Assembly: GCA_900095095.1 (NCBI GenBank)
Contig: FMBT01000337.1
Location: 1 to 64,000 of the forward strand
DNA from: Fragilariopsis cylindrus CCMP1102
Lineage: Eukaryota > Bacillariophyta > Bacillariophyceae > Bacillariales > Bacillariaceae
Direction of reading: 5' to 3'
Length of the DNA stretch: 64,000 nt
Position numbers and translations under genes: made by a program. Below the pieces are notes generated by a model. The model was not told where the DNA came from. It did no database searches and was given only the letters and a program-made list of their open reading frames with translations. Shown in pieces: positions 1 through 16,002 of the stretch (positions within the stretch are counted from its first letter, which is position 1; the number at the start of each line of letters is the position of its first letter).

Positions 1-427
1 ATTTGATTAATGATTTTGTATTCCGTGACGTAAAGACACGTACGGCAGCCACGACACGTAATCCCTTTTCAGATAATACTCGAACCATTGTGGACCCTTC
101 ATGCGTATTAGCATTAAACACGGCAACCTTTTCAGCATTCTCATCGACTCGATCCGCTTCATTTATATCCTTCATGGAGGGTGGACGTGGTAAGTAGGTA
201 TCCCATTCTTCTGTTAACGTACCATCTTGACCTGTGGCGAAGGCCCCAATCCCAATAGGTGCATTCCTGGGTGATTTATAATCGTTTTGTGTCTTTCCTC
301 TAACAGGTTTTACTACCTTGGCGGTAGCAGTAGCATCCTCTTGATGTCCCAAATCATTAATCTGTGACATTAAATTCACATGCGTTTTTGTTGTTCCTTC
401 ATCGCCGTCGTCGTCGTTGGATGACAT
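1..427 (-). CDS. NmrA-like NAD(P)-binding protein, N-terminal part (runs off the window)
   Basis: The minus strand is open from an ATG at 427 to the window edge (142 codons). The first ~90 residues are polar and unstructured. Near residues 102-130 a Rossmann beta-alpha-beta unit begins (KVAVFNANTHEGSTMVRVL, then GLRVVAAVRV), matching the start of NmrA/HSCARG-type atypical short-chain dehydrogenases, which bind NAD(P) and often act as redox sensors rather than enzymes. The usual GxxGxxG is degenerate here: the motif reads NANTHEG, so only the last glycine is kept. No targeting presequence is visible. The catalytic or C-terminal half lies outside the window, so the assignment rests on the fold start only. 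Confidence 0.6.
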   Translation of the reverse strand, partial: MSSNDDDGDEGTTKTHVNLMSQINDLGHQEDATATAKVVKPVRGKTQNDYKSPRNAPIGIGAFATGQDGTLTEEWDTYLPRPPSMKDINEADRVDENAEKVAVFNANTHEGSTMVRVLSEKGLRVVAAVRVFTSRNTKSLIK

Positions 428-1184
428 AATCTATATATTTTTCTTTTTTCTTTTTCCAATTAATATGCTTCTGTCAAGAATAAAACTTTATTTTCCTTTG
501 CTTTGCGTCGTGGTTTGCTGATTGATTTGACACTGGTCTATTTATCTCTTGTTCTTGAGGGGCTGAAGGCAAGATTAAGATTTTCGCTTTGTTAGAAATG
601 TGTTGTATCAAGCACTTATTATTGGCATCTTCGACTAAAATGCCCTTGACTATCATCATATTATGAGTCTTTTAATTTCACAGACCAAGAAAAGGGGGCA
701 ATTATTTAAACATTATCCCCTAAAAACAAGTTGAATTTACTTTGAAAAATTCACGAGATCAATGATTTACGCATGCTCATCACCTCTTATTGTGACGATA
801 TGAATCTGCACCTCTAAAGAAACTGACGAAAATTTTGTTGAATCTACTAATGCATCATCGGATAAAATTAGTATCGGTAGTAATAGTAGTAAGAAGGGAA
901 AAGAGCTTCTTTACAATGGCACTCGTAAGACCTTAACCTGACAAACAGAAATCTAAATAACAAACCAAACCAGATCGGTTGTGTCATAACACGAGCTATC
1001 CGTTGATCAGAGTTTCCTTGTTATCGAGAATCGGCTCGTTTTCGACAACACAGTCAAAAAACTGGACTTTTTTGTTTCAGTCAGAAAAAAAAAAGAAATA
1101 CCATATAATATCATATCATATCATCCAGGCGGAAGACCGACACACATCACACTGTATCTATCAGTGTCATCCATATCATATATC
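428..1184. other. Intergenic region between two divergent genes
   Basis: AT-rich spacer between the NmrA-like gene (-) and the PI 4-kinase gene (+). It should contain both promoters. I see no convincing reading frame, RNA gene or repeat; the short frame at 474-659 (-) has no coding character. Confidence 0.5.
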
Positions 1185-5263
<4,079 letters not shown>

Positions 5264-5326
5264 TTAAATTTAACTTTATTTAGCTTTGATTATCTTCGTA
5301 GATAGATTTACATCGTATTCTACTAT

Positions 5327-6479
5327 TTATTCTGCTCCTCCAAATAGAGGTTCAACTTTGATCATACCCTTTTCTTGCCATTCAAGTGCTTTATACATCC
5401 GTTCAATTTCATCTTCTGATCCCATTACATTAATAGAATTTTCAGTCTCATCATCATTTGCTTCTAATTTGATAGAAAATTCATCTGTTCGATCGCCTGA
5501 TCTCCAATAATAAATACCGGCATAAGGTGATATTAACGTTATGTAGTACCAATTCGGTGTACCGATAATAGGAAGTTCTACATTGCAATTATGCGAATAA
5601 TAATAATAAATAAAAATCAGCGAGGGCCAACGAAATTTAACAAATAGAGAGAGAGAGAGAGATAGAGATTAGCATATCATCATAGTATACACATCGTAGC
5701 GTCACCATAGCAGAAGCAAAACGAGAACGAGAATAATGATTATTAACGGTCAACAAAATCTCGTATAGCACTCCCGTAAAGACTTTTTTATGACAGCTAG
5801 TTCATGTCATATATCATTCCATGTAACTACATGTAAACTTACCAAGTGAATTGAATTGGATTGATAATACTAATGCTAACGATGCAAGACCGATAGCACC
5901 ACAAAATACTAAGAAACATGCCTGAGAGACACTACGTTGGACAACACCTTCAAATTTAATTGTTTCACCTGCATCAACCACTTCATAATTATTTGCTTTC
6001 ATATATGCCATAATTTCACCAGCCTGTGCACGTAATCCCATACCATCCCCTTCCAGTGCGTTTTCACCCTTGCTAACATAAACCTTACGTTTTACTTTAG
6101 CTTTCGTTGATCGTTTGATCGTTGACCATAATCCAGGGAAAGAAAGTCCATATAAAGTCAGGATAGCATAATAGGATGCCTTGCTGTAGGTAACATCCCC
6201 GGATGTACCAGGAATATAATCAGGAGATGCCAGATTATCTGCTACTGCATCAGCCAAAACTACTGTCGACGATGACGTTGCTGTTTCAAAAATAGTATTT
6301 ATATGATCGATACTATGCATCATATCGAATGGCAAAGCGGACAATTGTGTAACGGAAACCGAAGAAGCCGAAGCTTTTAATGGGGAGGCTGGCGTAACAA
6401 CGAATCCCTGACCGATGCCCATCATGGAAAGACCCATCAACAGGGAGAGTGAAAGTTTGTTCATATTCATATTCATCAT
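5327..6479 (-). CDS. CCB1: Cofactor assembly of complex C protein CCB1 (cytochrome b6 haem c(i) attachment), plastid
   Basis: Two exons, complement(join(5327..5577, 5843..6479)), 295 aa. The donor GTAAGT follows ...FNSL and the acceptor ...AATGTAG precedes codons for ELPIIGTPNWYY; the frame is kept. The N-terminus is a signal peptide ending GQG/FVV, an ASAFAP-like plastid presequence. The mature part has SKASYYAILTLYGLSFPGLW followed by KRSTKAK, then a soluble stretch (GETIKFEGVVQ), a second hydrophobic segment (LASLALVLSI) and LISPYAGIYYW. This order matches plant CCB1 (DUF3529), a thylakoid membrane protein of the system IV pathway that attaches haem c(i) to cytochrome b6. Length is close to the Arabidopsis protein. 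The family is assigned from memory of its motifs. It ends about 60 bp from the convergent PI 4-kinase gene. Confidence 0.7.
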
Positions 6480-7289
6480 GTTCTTTATTATACTTTATTA
6501 TGCCGATTTGTGTGTTGGAAGATGTTTGTTGTTACTTTTCTATCTTTGATTTGTCTTGTCTTCTCGATTTTGGGATGTCGTAGTTTATGATTCACAATAT
6601 TCAATTCTATTATATGCTAAATTAGTCTTGTTCGCGATGACTACGATAGATGATAGATAGAGGTTAAGAACTGTTTTAATAGAGCTTTATTGGTGTAGGT
6701 CTTATGCATGTTCAATGTGTCGTTATCTGTTGCTTACCTGGTATCTTTTCACGAATGGTGGCTGATGTGTTTCTTGCATAGTGCACGTCATTCACCCCTA
6801 AACACAAGGATCCACGACTCAATGAACTTCATATAAAATTGAGCGAAAAAAATCAGGTTTTCTCTAGTCCCCCGACGCCGAACTCAATCGTCTTATGGTG
6901 ACCATCAACAACAAAAGAATACCGGTACAATGATTCCAACGCTGTACTTGGTGCCCTATATTGTAACATTCATTCTTTTCTCACTCGGCTGTTCATTATA
7001 TTGATAAGAACATTATTATATAAAGCAAATACACTTTACATTCTAGAACATTCTATACTAATAAAAAGATGAAGAGATACCACAAATTGTGGAGCCTTGG
7101 TTACTCTTCAGATGATAATGCAGGGACATGGGTGGTACGTAATCCAAAGAAGTTTAGATGAATGAGTAAATTAACTTATCGTTAAGGAGAATAAGAAGAA
7201 AAATGATATAGAGTTTGTTTCTATTTATTAAATATTAACGTTACGTATACTATATTTCAATTTTTTTTACTATGTCTTTTCTTCAGTTT
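6480..7289. other. Intergenic region
   Basis: Spacer between CCB1 and the downstream end of the aldo/keto-reductase gene, both on the minus strand. It should hold the CCB1 promoter and the terminator of the next gene. I see no coding frame, RNA gene or repeat. Confidence 0.5.
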
Positions 7290-8731
7290 TTACAATTCGA
7301 TATGTCGATGTTCCCCGTAATTCCCACTAACGGTGAATAATTCCATATCATCACCTTTACTTCCTGAGGAGTTGTCATCAGCAGTACCAGAATAAACCCG
7401 GAATACATGCCCAGGATGTGAAGATTCATCAAATGATTTTCCCTTTTCGATCTTTGCAACCTCGATCTCTCCACCAAATTCAGGATCATGCCAGTACAGA
7501 TATATATCTTTTGATTTGGCATGGAATGTAAGTTTAACAAATGCATCCTCAGTCAAATCTTCTCCACTAATCAATGCCTCTACAGAATGAGCGACAATTT
7601 GTACCTGACTATCATCCATGGATGGGATTTTACCTAAGGAGGATGCAGAATTCTCCTTCAAATGATATAGATCCGTCGTACGGGGTATGACAGAGATAGA
7701 ATGCTGTACAAGCCAGGAAAGAACTACCTGCGCAGCCGTCAGTTCTTCGATGTCATTGCCATCCTTTCGCATTTTATTCGTCATATCGTTTGCAATAGAA
7801 AGTAAATGATGATATGCGAATGGAGCAGAATCAGCCTTACCTATAACACCTTCAATTAATTCATGTGCAATTAAATGTATCCCCCTCTTATGACAGAACT
7901 CAATCAATAATGGATCATACAGTAGAGACCATGCATTGGTTTCAACTACATGGGGTGGAATTGTTGCAATTGTCAATAATTCTTCTAATTCATTTAAATG
8001 AAAATTAGAAACACCTATACTTGCAATTGGATTCTTATCATCAACGACCAAACTTTCTAATGCCTTCCAACTTTCCTTCCATGCATCCTGTTGGTTTAAA
8101 TGTGGTGGTGGTCCAGCATGTTTAATTTCATCTGATAAATTATTTTCTTCTGCCTCACATTCCATCCATGGAATTTCATCGTAACATCTCGGCCAGTGAA
8201 GAATCATATGAACCTTTAAGTCAATATTCGGATGGTCTATTGCCTCCTGGAGACTATCTAAAGAAGACTTCACCGACAGTAAAGTTCTATTGTAACCAAG
8301 ATGGGTATACCAAATCTTTGTTATGACATGAACTTCCACTTTGCTACTATTTGTTATCGTTGTTGTGCTTGTTGTAAGTCGTTCGACACCTTCCGTTATA
8401 CCTTTTGCGACTAGAAATTCATTATTGCTTATATTTGATGTATCGATTAATCGTATATTCTTATCGTCCTTTAGACCGTGACTAATAATAGCAGTTACGA
8501 CTTCGGCTTGCATATTCCCAACCCCCAATCCAATTAATGGTATTGCAACACCATTCGATAGTTTCGCTGTAGGAACACCACCAAGTTGGAGTATGCCTAG
8601 ATCGCTACCCTGTGTACTACCGTCTCCTCTTCCTCCGGTCGCAAGTCTAATTATTTTCCCAAAAAAACCTTCAGATTTACAATACCATGGCGATCGATTG
8701 CAATGATAAAAAGAAGGAAGGAGTATTTCAT
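7290..8731 (-). CDS. Aldo/keto-reductase-like protein lacking catalytic Tyr, with C-terminal VHL-like beta domain
   Basis: An open frame of 8528-7290 continues upstream in a second frame to ATG 8731, whose first residues (MKYSFLLFIIAI) look like a signal peptide. One missing base in the A7 run at 8661-8667 would join them (480 aa). The AKR barrel is clear: KLSNGVAIPLIGLG, then LIDTSNISNNE, VITKIW, MILHWPRC and GVSNFH. In active AKRs the tetrad is D-Y-K-H. Here Asp, Lys and His are present, but the Tyr position (DTAxxYxNE) is Ser, so ordinary reductase activity is doubtful. The last ~90 residues (VKLTFHAKSKDIYLYWHD ... GHVFRVYSG) resemble the VHL beta domain. This suggests a pseudo-enzyme or binding role (inference). 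Confidence 0.7.
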
Positions 8732-9160
8732 TCTAATATTTCTTTAGTTCTTTCTACGACCCTTCGATATCTCTCTCGCAAGCCTTCGTTGCCGTTGTTG
8801 TTATCGTGTGTCTCTCACTCAGTTAATGTGTGATATTTTGTATTAGACGTGAAATTAAGTGTTGTATGCGTTTTGTTGGAAGGAAAAATCTATCAGATTT
8901 CAAAGTCTTTCTTCGCTACGACGTCCTAAATGTAAAATGAACTAAGATGTGACTCTAACTTATGACTTCTAGTAACCATGCCTGCCAACCTTTGATCTTA
9001 GGGTATAGCCATATGTTAACGATATACCATACCGATGTTACTTTTTCCGGTCGCCCCCGTTTGTATTCCCCCATTTTTAATTGCTTTTTTCCAAAAAAAT
9101 TCCACATTCACATACAATACAAAATCACAACATCACAAACAACCACACTAACAAGGAAAG
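8732..9160. promoter_or_regulatory. Shared upstream region of a divergent gene pair
   Basis: 429 bp between the AKR-like gene (-) and the 2OG-oxygenase-like gene (+). Both promoters must lie here by position. I cannot point to a specific box. Confidence 0.4.
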
Positions 9161-10652
9161 ATGGCAGAAGGGAAGAATCGCTTGCGTTATCTTCTTTGTT
9201 GCCTTAGCACAACTTCTTGTGATTACATTGCTGGTTGATGTTAGAAAAAGCGATGGCGTACATGCCTTCATTGGTGGCAGTAGCAGCAGTGACGCGACGC
9301 TTATTGGCCGCCGCCGCCGACGACGACAGAGTATAACGTATCTTGGTACTAGTACCGGTGATAATGATAGTAGTGGTGGTGGTGGTGGTGGTGGTAGCGT
9401 TGGACCTAAGGCTGATAGCGCTAACCGAAGACGGAGATCATCTGATCGACGACCACGAGGAGAATCATCGTCTTCTTGGACACGCATCATCAACATCAAG
9501 AGGCCCACGTGATTCTCCTCGTCCCGATCGAATGGCGAGAAGAAGGAGGACTGCAGTAGCAGCAGTAACAGCAACAGTGAAAAGAGAGGAAGAAAAATCA
9601 ATACAGCAACAACCGTTTGATGGGAAGAAATTATCAGCTGCTCAACTTTCAAATTTAGATGCACCTAGTTTTGATTTGCGTTCTGCGATGTTGTCTACAT
9701 CGTCGTCGTCGTCGTCGTCGTTGAATAATATTGGTAATCTTCATTGCGTTACACCGGGAATTCGGTGCTACAATGAAGTAGAAAATGAAAATCATCAACA
9801 GCAAAATCGTGTGATATCATCGTTTAAATATATATCTCTTGATGATCTTTTCCTCATTGGCGACGATGATGACGACGATGGTGATGATGAAAGTAATAAG
9901 AAATTTTCTTTGTCGAAAATATTTAATTCCGATGAAAAATTCAGAAATGATTTACGATCTGCTATTCGATTAGATGTTTTTGAAACTACACCATTTTATG
10001 CTAATCTACCTAAAAAGGCATCATCAGTTCTGTTGTTGCCTGATTCATCTTGGAGGGATCATGGAGGATTCCGACGATGGCTGGTAATCCTTCTTCTCGT
10101 ATTCCTCGCATGAAACATACGACTCGAGTCTTGAAAGAAGCTTTTCAACAATACGACGAAGAATTCGGTGGTTGCAGTAGTAGCAGGATCGATTTTGATG
10201 GAGATGATCTCTTTCGAAGAATAGGCGAAATCTGTGGGAATGGTGCATCGACGCATTGGATTGATATATACGGTGTCCAAAACAAAAAGATAAATCATTC
10301 ATGGCATTTAGATGCAGGAATATCTCCAAATGATTGTCAAACCGTTTTGTGGGGATTTCCACCTGAAAATGAGTATCATGGTACGGGTGTATTTTCACAT
10401 ATAATTCCACTTGATTACGAATTTAATGATATCGTTAACATGAACGATGATGGTAACGATGGTGTAGAAAATACTCCTACTCGTGCTCGTCATCGAATGG
10501 AACCCATCCTATATGAGGGCACTGTTGATGAGAAGTATATTGTACGACCATCGTACGAATCAGGGAAAGAGTTACTAATCTATCGTGATGTGGATGTATT
10601 GCATTCTGCTCCGGATGTGACATATCGTGCATCTGTTATGAGATTCATGTAA
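9161..10652 (+). CDS. Plastid-targeted 2-oxoglutarate/Fe(II) oxygenase-like protein, frame broken three times
   Basis: Reading from ATG 9161 needs three single-base corrections: an extra base just after the start (GGG near 9170), an extra base between about 9420 and 9500, and a missing base near 10070. The result is 496 codons. The N-terminus has a hydrophobic signal (CVIFFVALAQLLVITLLV) ending GVHA/FIGG, an ASAFAP-type plastid presequence. The middle is low complexity (Gly, Arg, Ser and Asp runs). The C-terminal ~200 residues contain HSWHLDAG, a candidate HxD iron ligand, then VLWGFPPENEYHGTGVFSH, and later LIYRDVDVLHSAPD followed by YRAS, candidates for the distal His and the 2OG-binding Arg. 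This spacing suggests a double-stranded beta-helix oxygenase, but I cannot name a subfamily or substrate. Confidence 0.55.
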
Positions 10653-11004
10653 TGTAAAAGACTAATGCCTACTGTATTAATAATATGCACGACTGGTAAC
10701 CTAGTAGCTAATCTGATCACATTATTGTTGAACCCTCAAGTAATTTAGTAGCTCGTAAGCAAGTTACGACTAGAGTATTATAATTCAATTGCTACGGGGA
10801 AATAGTAGTGCCTTGCTTGTATTTGTGCGCAAGTTAGCATCATTGATAATTAAGTATCTATTAAATCATTACATAAGTATACTTTTTTCTGTTAAAACAA
10901 TCATAACCATGAACATGAACATATACTTTTAGTTAGTACTCCCATTCCTTCTTTCTTTCTTCCTTTTTCACTGGACCTGAACTTGACTCAATTAGCATTA
11001 ACTC
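10653..11004. other. Intergenic region between convergent genes
   Basis: 352 bp of 3' flank shared by the 2OG-oxygenase-like gene (+) and the GPAT gene (-). I see no further gene, repeat or RNA. Confidence 0.5.
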
Positions 11005-12340
11005 TTATGGTTCGGGAGCTGTTCCAGGGAAGATTGCTTCTCGGAGTTCATAGTAATCCTTTACAGTTTCTTCATAGGTACCTGGATTAAAATCTTCTTC
11101 CGCTGTAATTTCTTCACCGACCTTAATCCCAACAGGAACAAAACGAAAATTTCGTTGTTCGCCAACACCAGCCTCTATAAAATCAGGTGGCGGACATAAT
11201 TCATAACTGACCATCGCCAATGGATAATAATGTGTTTTGACTTTTGATTTACGTCCCATTAAACGGAACATATCAATTGTTTTCGAATCAAATGGTGCAA
11301 TTGGTGTCTTACCAGATTCAACATCCCGACGATCACGACCACCAGACGGTGCAACCCATAATAAGCAACCACCAGCTTTCAGTTTTTTCAGCATACCACC
11401 CATTGCTTGTAAATTTTGTTTACTTTTACTTGTTTTTGTTTCTGGATCGGTATCGATATGTTTCTTCGAATGAATACAGATTAAATTTCTTCCCATCGAA
11501 AATGGGATAGCTAATGCATCTGTTGTTACCTTATGACCAGCCACATAATTAATCCGTGATGCCTCATCACAAAAACCAACCTTTTCTAACATGGCAGACA
11601 TCACTTGTGGATCTGCCTCCGATTGATGATTTGCAAAGAAAACAACATTCTCACCATTATTTGCTTGATCCATTGCCTTCTGTAAACTATCCATACCTAA
11701 TATTTTAGATTCTGGTACATCAATAAAGAATCGAAAGAAGTTACAACCCCACACATAAAAATCAAATTCATTACCATTCTCTGATTCACTATCTTTCCCA
11801 CGCAATGCATTATGTGTAACACCAAATTCAAATTTATCGTCACCCATCCCATACTTGTATCCAAATTGGACAGCCTCTAAGATACGTTTTAATGCAGCCT
11901 CTGGTTTCACATCTTCATCCTGATACTTTAAATAGGCAGCCTGACTTGCTGTTATGTATTCTGTACAAAAATGTAATACAGGTTTTAATAATTCAGGTTT
12001 CGTATCTTCAACAACAGCAGTTATTGTTGCTCGAACCTGATCTAATGCCTGTTGGTATTCGGGTGTTAGTTCTGTTGTTGTAACAGTAGTAGTAGTTTGC
12101 ATTTTTTTGTTCTTGTTGTTCGCTGCTGGCGCTGTCATCATCATCGTCATCGTCATTGTTAGCAGCTGCTACAACACTATCTGTTTGTGGTGTTGCTGTT
12201 GAGAAAAATCTAGCTGCTCGATTACTACAAACGGGAGTACTAGTAGCAGATTGTAAATTCGTCACAGCAGGCAGTGGAACGAAAGAATGCACCGACGACA
12301 ACGTTCCACAAAAGAGGGAAAAGATAGCCAATCGAAACAT
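11005..12340 (-). CDS. ATS1: Plastid glycerol-3-phosphate acyltransferase
   Basis: Transfers an acyl group from acyl-ACP to sn-1 of glycerol-3-phosphate, the first step of plastid glycerolipid synthesis. The conserved part has an N-terminal helical domain (YQQALDQVRATI ... HFCTEYI) and the acyltransferase block FFANHQSEADPQV, whose NHQSEAD is the catalytic H(X)4D, plus later WVAPSGGRDR and FVPVGI. The N-terminus (ATG 12340) is a signal peptide ending SVHS/FVPLP, then a Ser/Thr/Asp-rich transit peptide. It joins the conserved part only if the T7 run at 12102-12108 (A7 in the coding sense) has one base too many, giving 444 codons. Otherwise translation would start at an internal ATG near 12156 without targeting signal. 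Family call firm. Confidence 0.85.
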
Positions 12341-12925
12341 TATTGTATTCTTGCGTAGATTAATTAAATAAGTAACTTAATAGTACTCGTTACTGCTTAT
12401 GTCTGTGCTACAGTATACCGGTATAGAGTTTGATATGGCAGAACAGTAAACTTAGAGTTGTCCTTTTTCTAGTGCTGAAAATATGCCGTGATAGGCAATG
12501 ATGGATACTGCTAATTTGATTGATTCGAAAGCAAAAAGCAGAATGCACGTGGTGATTGTCGTGATCATTGATTTTATTCAATCAATATCAATACACGTCG
12601 ACTTTCGCGCATCGCAATGCTGCCGATTACAAGAATCTCAAAAAGACCCACGTCACCGATAAACAAAAACATAAAATATACTCTAGTCGAAGTGTCGAAT
12701 GAATAAGATAGAATAAATGTAATAAGAATATTAGGGTTGGAGTTATACCACCTTATACAAAGCTCGCTCGGGACTCACAGATGACTTTTTAGATAGTCAC
12801 GAGTAGCAAGTGTCTACAAATAAAATGAGAAAAGCGACACAACTACTAATAACGCTGCTCTCGTTTCTCATTCCCATAAATCAAAATAATGCATTGTTGT
12901 TGTTGTGGTGTTTGATCGAGTGACC
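12341..12925. promoter_or_regulatory. Shared upstream region of GPAT (-) and LMBR1-family gene (+)
   Basis: 585 bp between two divergent start codons, so both promoters lie here. AT-rich, with no recognisable box or repeat that I can defend. Confidence 0.4.
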
Positions 12926-14920
12926 ATGGTGGATGTATTCTTAATCGTTGCAACAACTGTTGCATTTTTTATTCTTTTTGTGATCGCTGTCTATTTATTA
13001 GTGTATTATTCACATCCGGATGATCATAATGAAGCATATTTTCCAAAAATAGTGGTGATAATAGGGATCATGTTGGCAGGAGCAACATGCTTATTACTTC
13101 CCCTCGATGTGGCAAATGGAGAGGGATATCCTGGTACGTTTGAATATTATATTATATTAATTTTATATTTTGGCTACGTAGAAACTGTACTGTGTTCTAC
13201 GTGATAAATAATTCATTGGATGACTTCCGAAAAATATATATATGAAAAATTAAAATAGATCTCCTCTTTCTTTTGCGTTTTTATAACAGACTAAATCATC
13301 TCGCTCACCACATACAAACATACATACATACATATACTGTATCTCCTTCTCTCTCGTATCTGCTGCTCTTTTCATTGTTCATCCGATTCCTTCAATTCCT
13401 TTCTATTAAAAAAACACGAATAACAACAAATAATAATAATAGGATGTGATGGATATAATACAAAATTATGTGGTGGATTCAATATGGTATTATTTTGGGA
13501 TATCTTCTTTTGGTTGATACCAATTTGGGTGTTCTTAATGATACCATTTTCTACATTTTATTATGAAGCAGATGATGGTATGTTAATGGCAGGAACATCG
13601 GTAGCACCGAATCCTGTTCGTAAATCAAAAATATTATCGGCTGTCGGATGGACCACCGGTGTCGTAGTTTTTGTATCGATTGTGTATGTTGTCGCCTACT
13701 TCCTTGGAAATAGAGCACAAATTCCCGTGAATGAATTTACTGGTGTTGATTTATTACAATCATTAACATTAGGGTCGGATAAACGTGGAGTTGTCTTTCC
13801 AAATACGGCTCTACTCAATACCACCGATAATGAACCCTTGCCCTTCACCAGTAATCAAATGCAAGATATGAATATTTACGATGCAGCATATTCCGTTAAA
13901 GTTGTAGATAATGAATCGGTATCTATATTGATGCAAGTTAGTGTTTCTACCTTCTTTGCTGCATTAATGGCATGGTTGGGTTGGTTTTTATTTTCAATTT
14001 TTGGTGGAATTGGAATGGCATCGATGCCATTGGATCTATTATTGATATTTAAGAACCGGCCAAAACACATGGATGCAGTCGAATTTGCAGAAGCACAAAA
14101 GTCAGTACGTGATCGCTGTAATGAGTTGGTGGATATTGGTGAATTGATTAAGGTGGAACGTCTCACTAATCCTGAAATGGGTAAGGTTGGTGGAATTGGT
14201 AATTATATGAATGCCGAAATACGTAAGCAGGCACGGAATGAACGGCAAGCATTGTTAGAGTTCAGACAGGCTGTGTATCTGTTGGAACAGGACGTTGATG
14301 ATTTCAAGGCTTGCACACAAGATTACGATAATTACAATCCACTTCGACCGTACATTTCACTTTTCCTTGGAATTTGTTCGATCATCCTTTCACTATTTTG
14401 GATCATCCATATCGTTGTTTACATTTTACCTCAAAGTCCTTGGGCGCCATTCCTTAACGCATACTTTGCTTGGTTCGATACGTGGTTTTCTCTTTTTGGA
14501 GTAATTAGTGTTGCCATCTTTACAATCTACTTGCTATTCGCAGCCGTTACTGGTTGTTTCAAGTTCGGTTTACGTGTTGCATGTATCTCATTACATCCCA
14601 TGATATTAGGAAAGACATATATGTCGTCCTTTTTATTCAATACTGGGTTGGTCCTATTATGTGCATTACCGGTGGTGCAATTCTCTGCGCAAGCATTTTC
14701 AGATTATGCACGATATACAACGATCAATCAAATTTTTAATGTCCAAATTGACAACCTGACGTTCTTTGGGTTTTGGTTTACAAAGAATATATTCGTTTAC
14801 ATATTTATTTGCCTTACAGGTTTAACTTGTGTATATTTACTATGTCGACCAAAAGATTCTGGCCCATCAGGAGTAGAACTTCGTGACCGGTTCCGATCGC
14901 GTGGGAGAGGACGAACATAA
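12926..14920 (+). CDS. LMBR1 domain-containing membrane protein (LMBD1-like)
   Basis: Two exons, join(12926..13133, 13443..14920), 561 aa. The donor is CTG/GTACGT, the acceptor AATAATAG/GATG, and the codon phase is kept (GYP then GCDGYNTKLCGG). A GTG lies upstream but ATG 12926 in ACCATGG is the better start. About nine hydrophobic segments span the protein: one at the N-terminus (VFLIVATTVAFFILFVIAVYLL), PKIVVIIGIMLAGATCLLLPLDV, a segment around IWVFLMIPFSTFYYE, and further ones to the C-terminus. The PLDV ... PFSTFYYE pattern and the length match LMBD1/LMBR1 proteins, lysosomal or plasma-membrane proteins linked in animals to cobalamin export and lipocalin uptake. The cytosolic loop at 14060-14330 is charged and helical. 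The function in this organism is inferred only from the family. Confidence 0.8.
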
Positions 14921-15120
14921 AGAATGTGATCATCACGATCGATCAAGGCTGAATAATAGTAGTTAACCAAGCAAACGAACTTCTTCTTTGTGTAACGTTA
15001 CCCTTTCACTTTTCGCATATGAAAGCGCTAATCTATATATAATATTACTGCAAATAAAAAAATAGTAATAATGAAGCAGTTAAGTTCAGTTAAAAAGAAT
15101 ATTTTTTATAACATGATTGT

Positions 15121-16002
15121 TTATCGTACAAGTTGGAATGGATCACCAACCTTGGGGATAATAACACGATTTAATAGATTTAAGTATGAATTCATTGCTT
15201 TTATTGTAGAATCATATGCTATTAATGCATTCGATTTTGATGATGATGATTTAATATCACTAATATCTAAATAAATTTCATTTATATACCATCGTGCTAG
15301 TAATAATTCATTCGTCGTACCACTACTTTCACTAGCAAGAAATCCATTTGCCATTAATCCCATTGGTCTAATAGAATACTCCGGTGCATCCCCGTCAGGG
15401 ATATTAGACCATTCATCTTTATCAATTAATTCTTTTATATCATTTTGAATTATATCAATTCCACGTTGGACACGTTCCCTATACTTCTTCATTGTATCGT
15501 ATCGTGTTGTGATAATGTAAATGGCATTTTTATAGGAAAATTATTTCACCTTCCTTAATAAATTGTGGTGCCGTTCCAAATTTATAATAATAATCTTGAC
15601 TAAAGATAACATTCGAATTATCGGAACGACGTCTTGTATTTGCACCAGCATTACCAACAGTAGTGCCAACCTTGAGTCAACTAATGTTCCACCAGGTGCA
15701 AATGACTTGGTTGTTGTTGTTGTTGTTTCTCCTCCATCAGCCACGTCATCAGCAAATACTATCGAAGAACTTGTTGTCGTGATTACAGCTGTTGTAGCTG
15801 CTGATGCCGCAACTCCAGCAGCGCCGATGAATTGTTGCTGGAGCCAATGCCGTCTCGACGATTGATTTTTCTCTTTCTCTACTGTTGGTCTTTTCAATTG
15901 ATGATCAGGGATAGAAAACCCCAACACACCATTATTACTATCGACGACGAAAACGAAACTGGAAAGGAAGATTATTATGGATATTGGTAGGTATGTTTTC
16001 AT
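15121..16002 (-). CDS. Thylakoid-lumen protein with bipartite plastid plus Tat-type targeting; frame broken by 3 missing bases
   Basis: ATG 16002 opens a signal peptide ending GVLG/FSIP (plastid), then RRHWLQQQFIGAAGVAASA, a twin-arginine thylakoid signal ending FADD. The mature part can be read to 15121 if single bases are restored near 15667, 15538 (A4 run) and 15490, giving 294 codons. In the restored reading NVIFSQDYYYKFGTAPQFI is followed by a helical segment starting near 15492 (KKYRERVQRGIDIIQNDI), and the protein ends with YLNLLNRVIIP. The mostly helical lumenal domain resembles four-helix extrinsic photosystem II subunits such as PsbQ' or Psb31, but I cannot prove this from motifs. 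The lumen localisation is better supported than the function. Confidence 0.6.

Noticed and set aside
5286-5510. Open plus-strand frame after the PI 4-kinase stop
   Set aside because: It is the antisense of the second CCB1 exon, which has matching splice sites and conserved residues.
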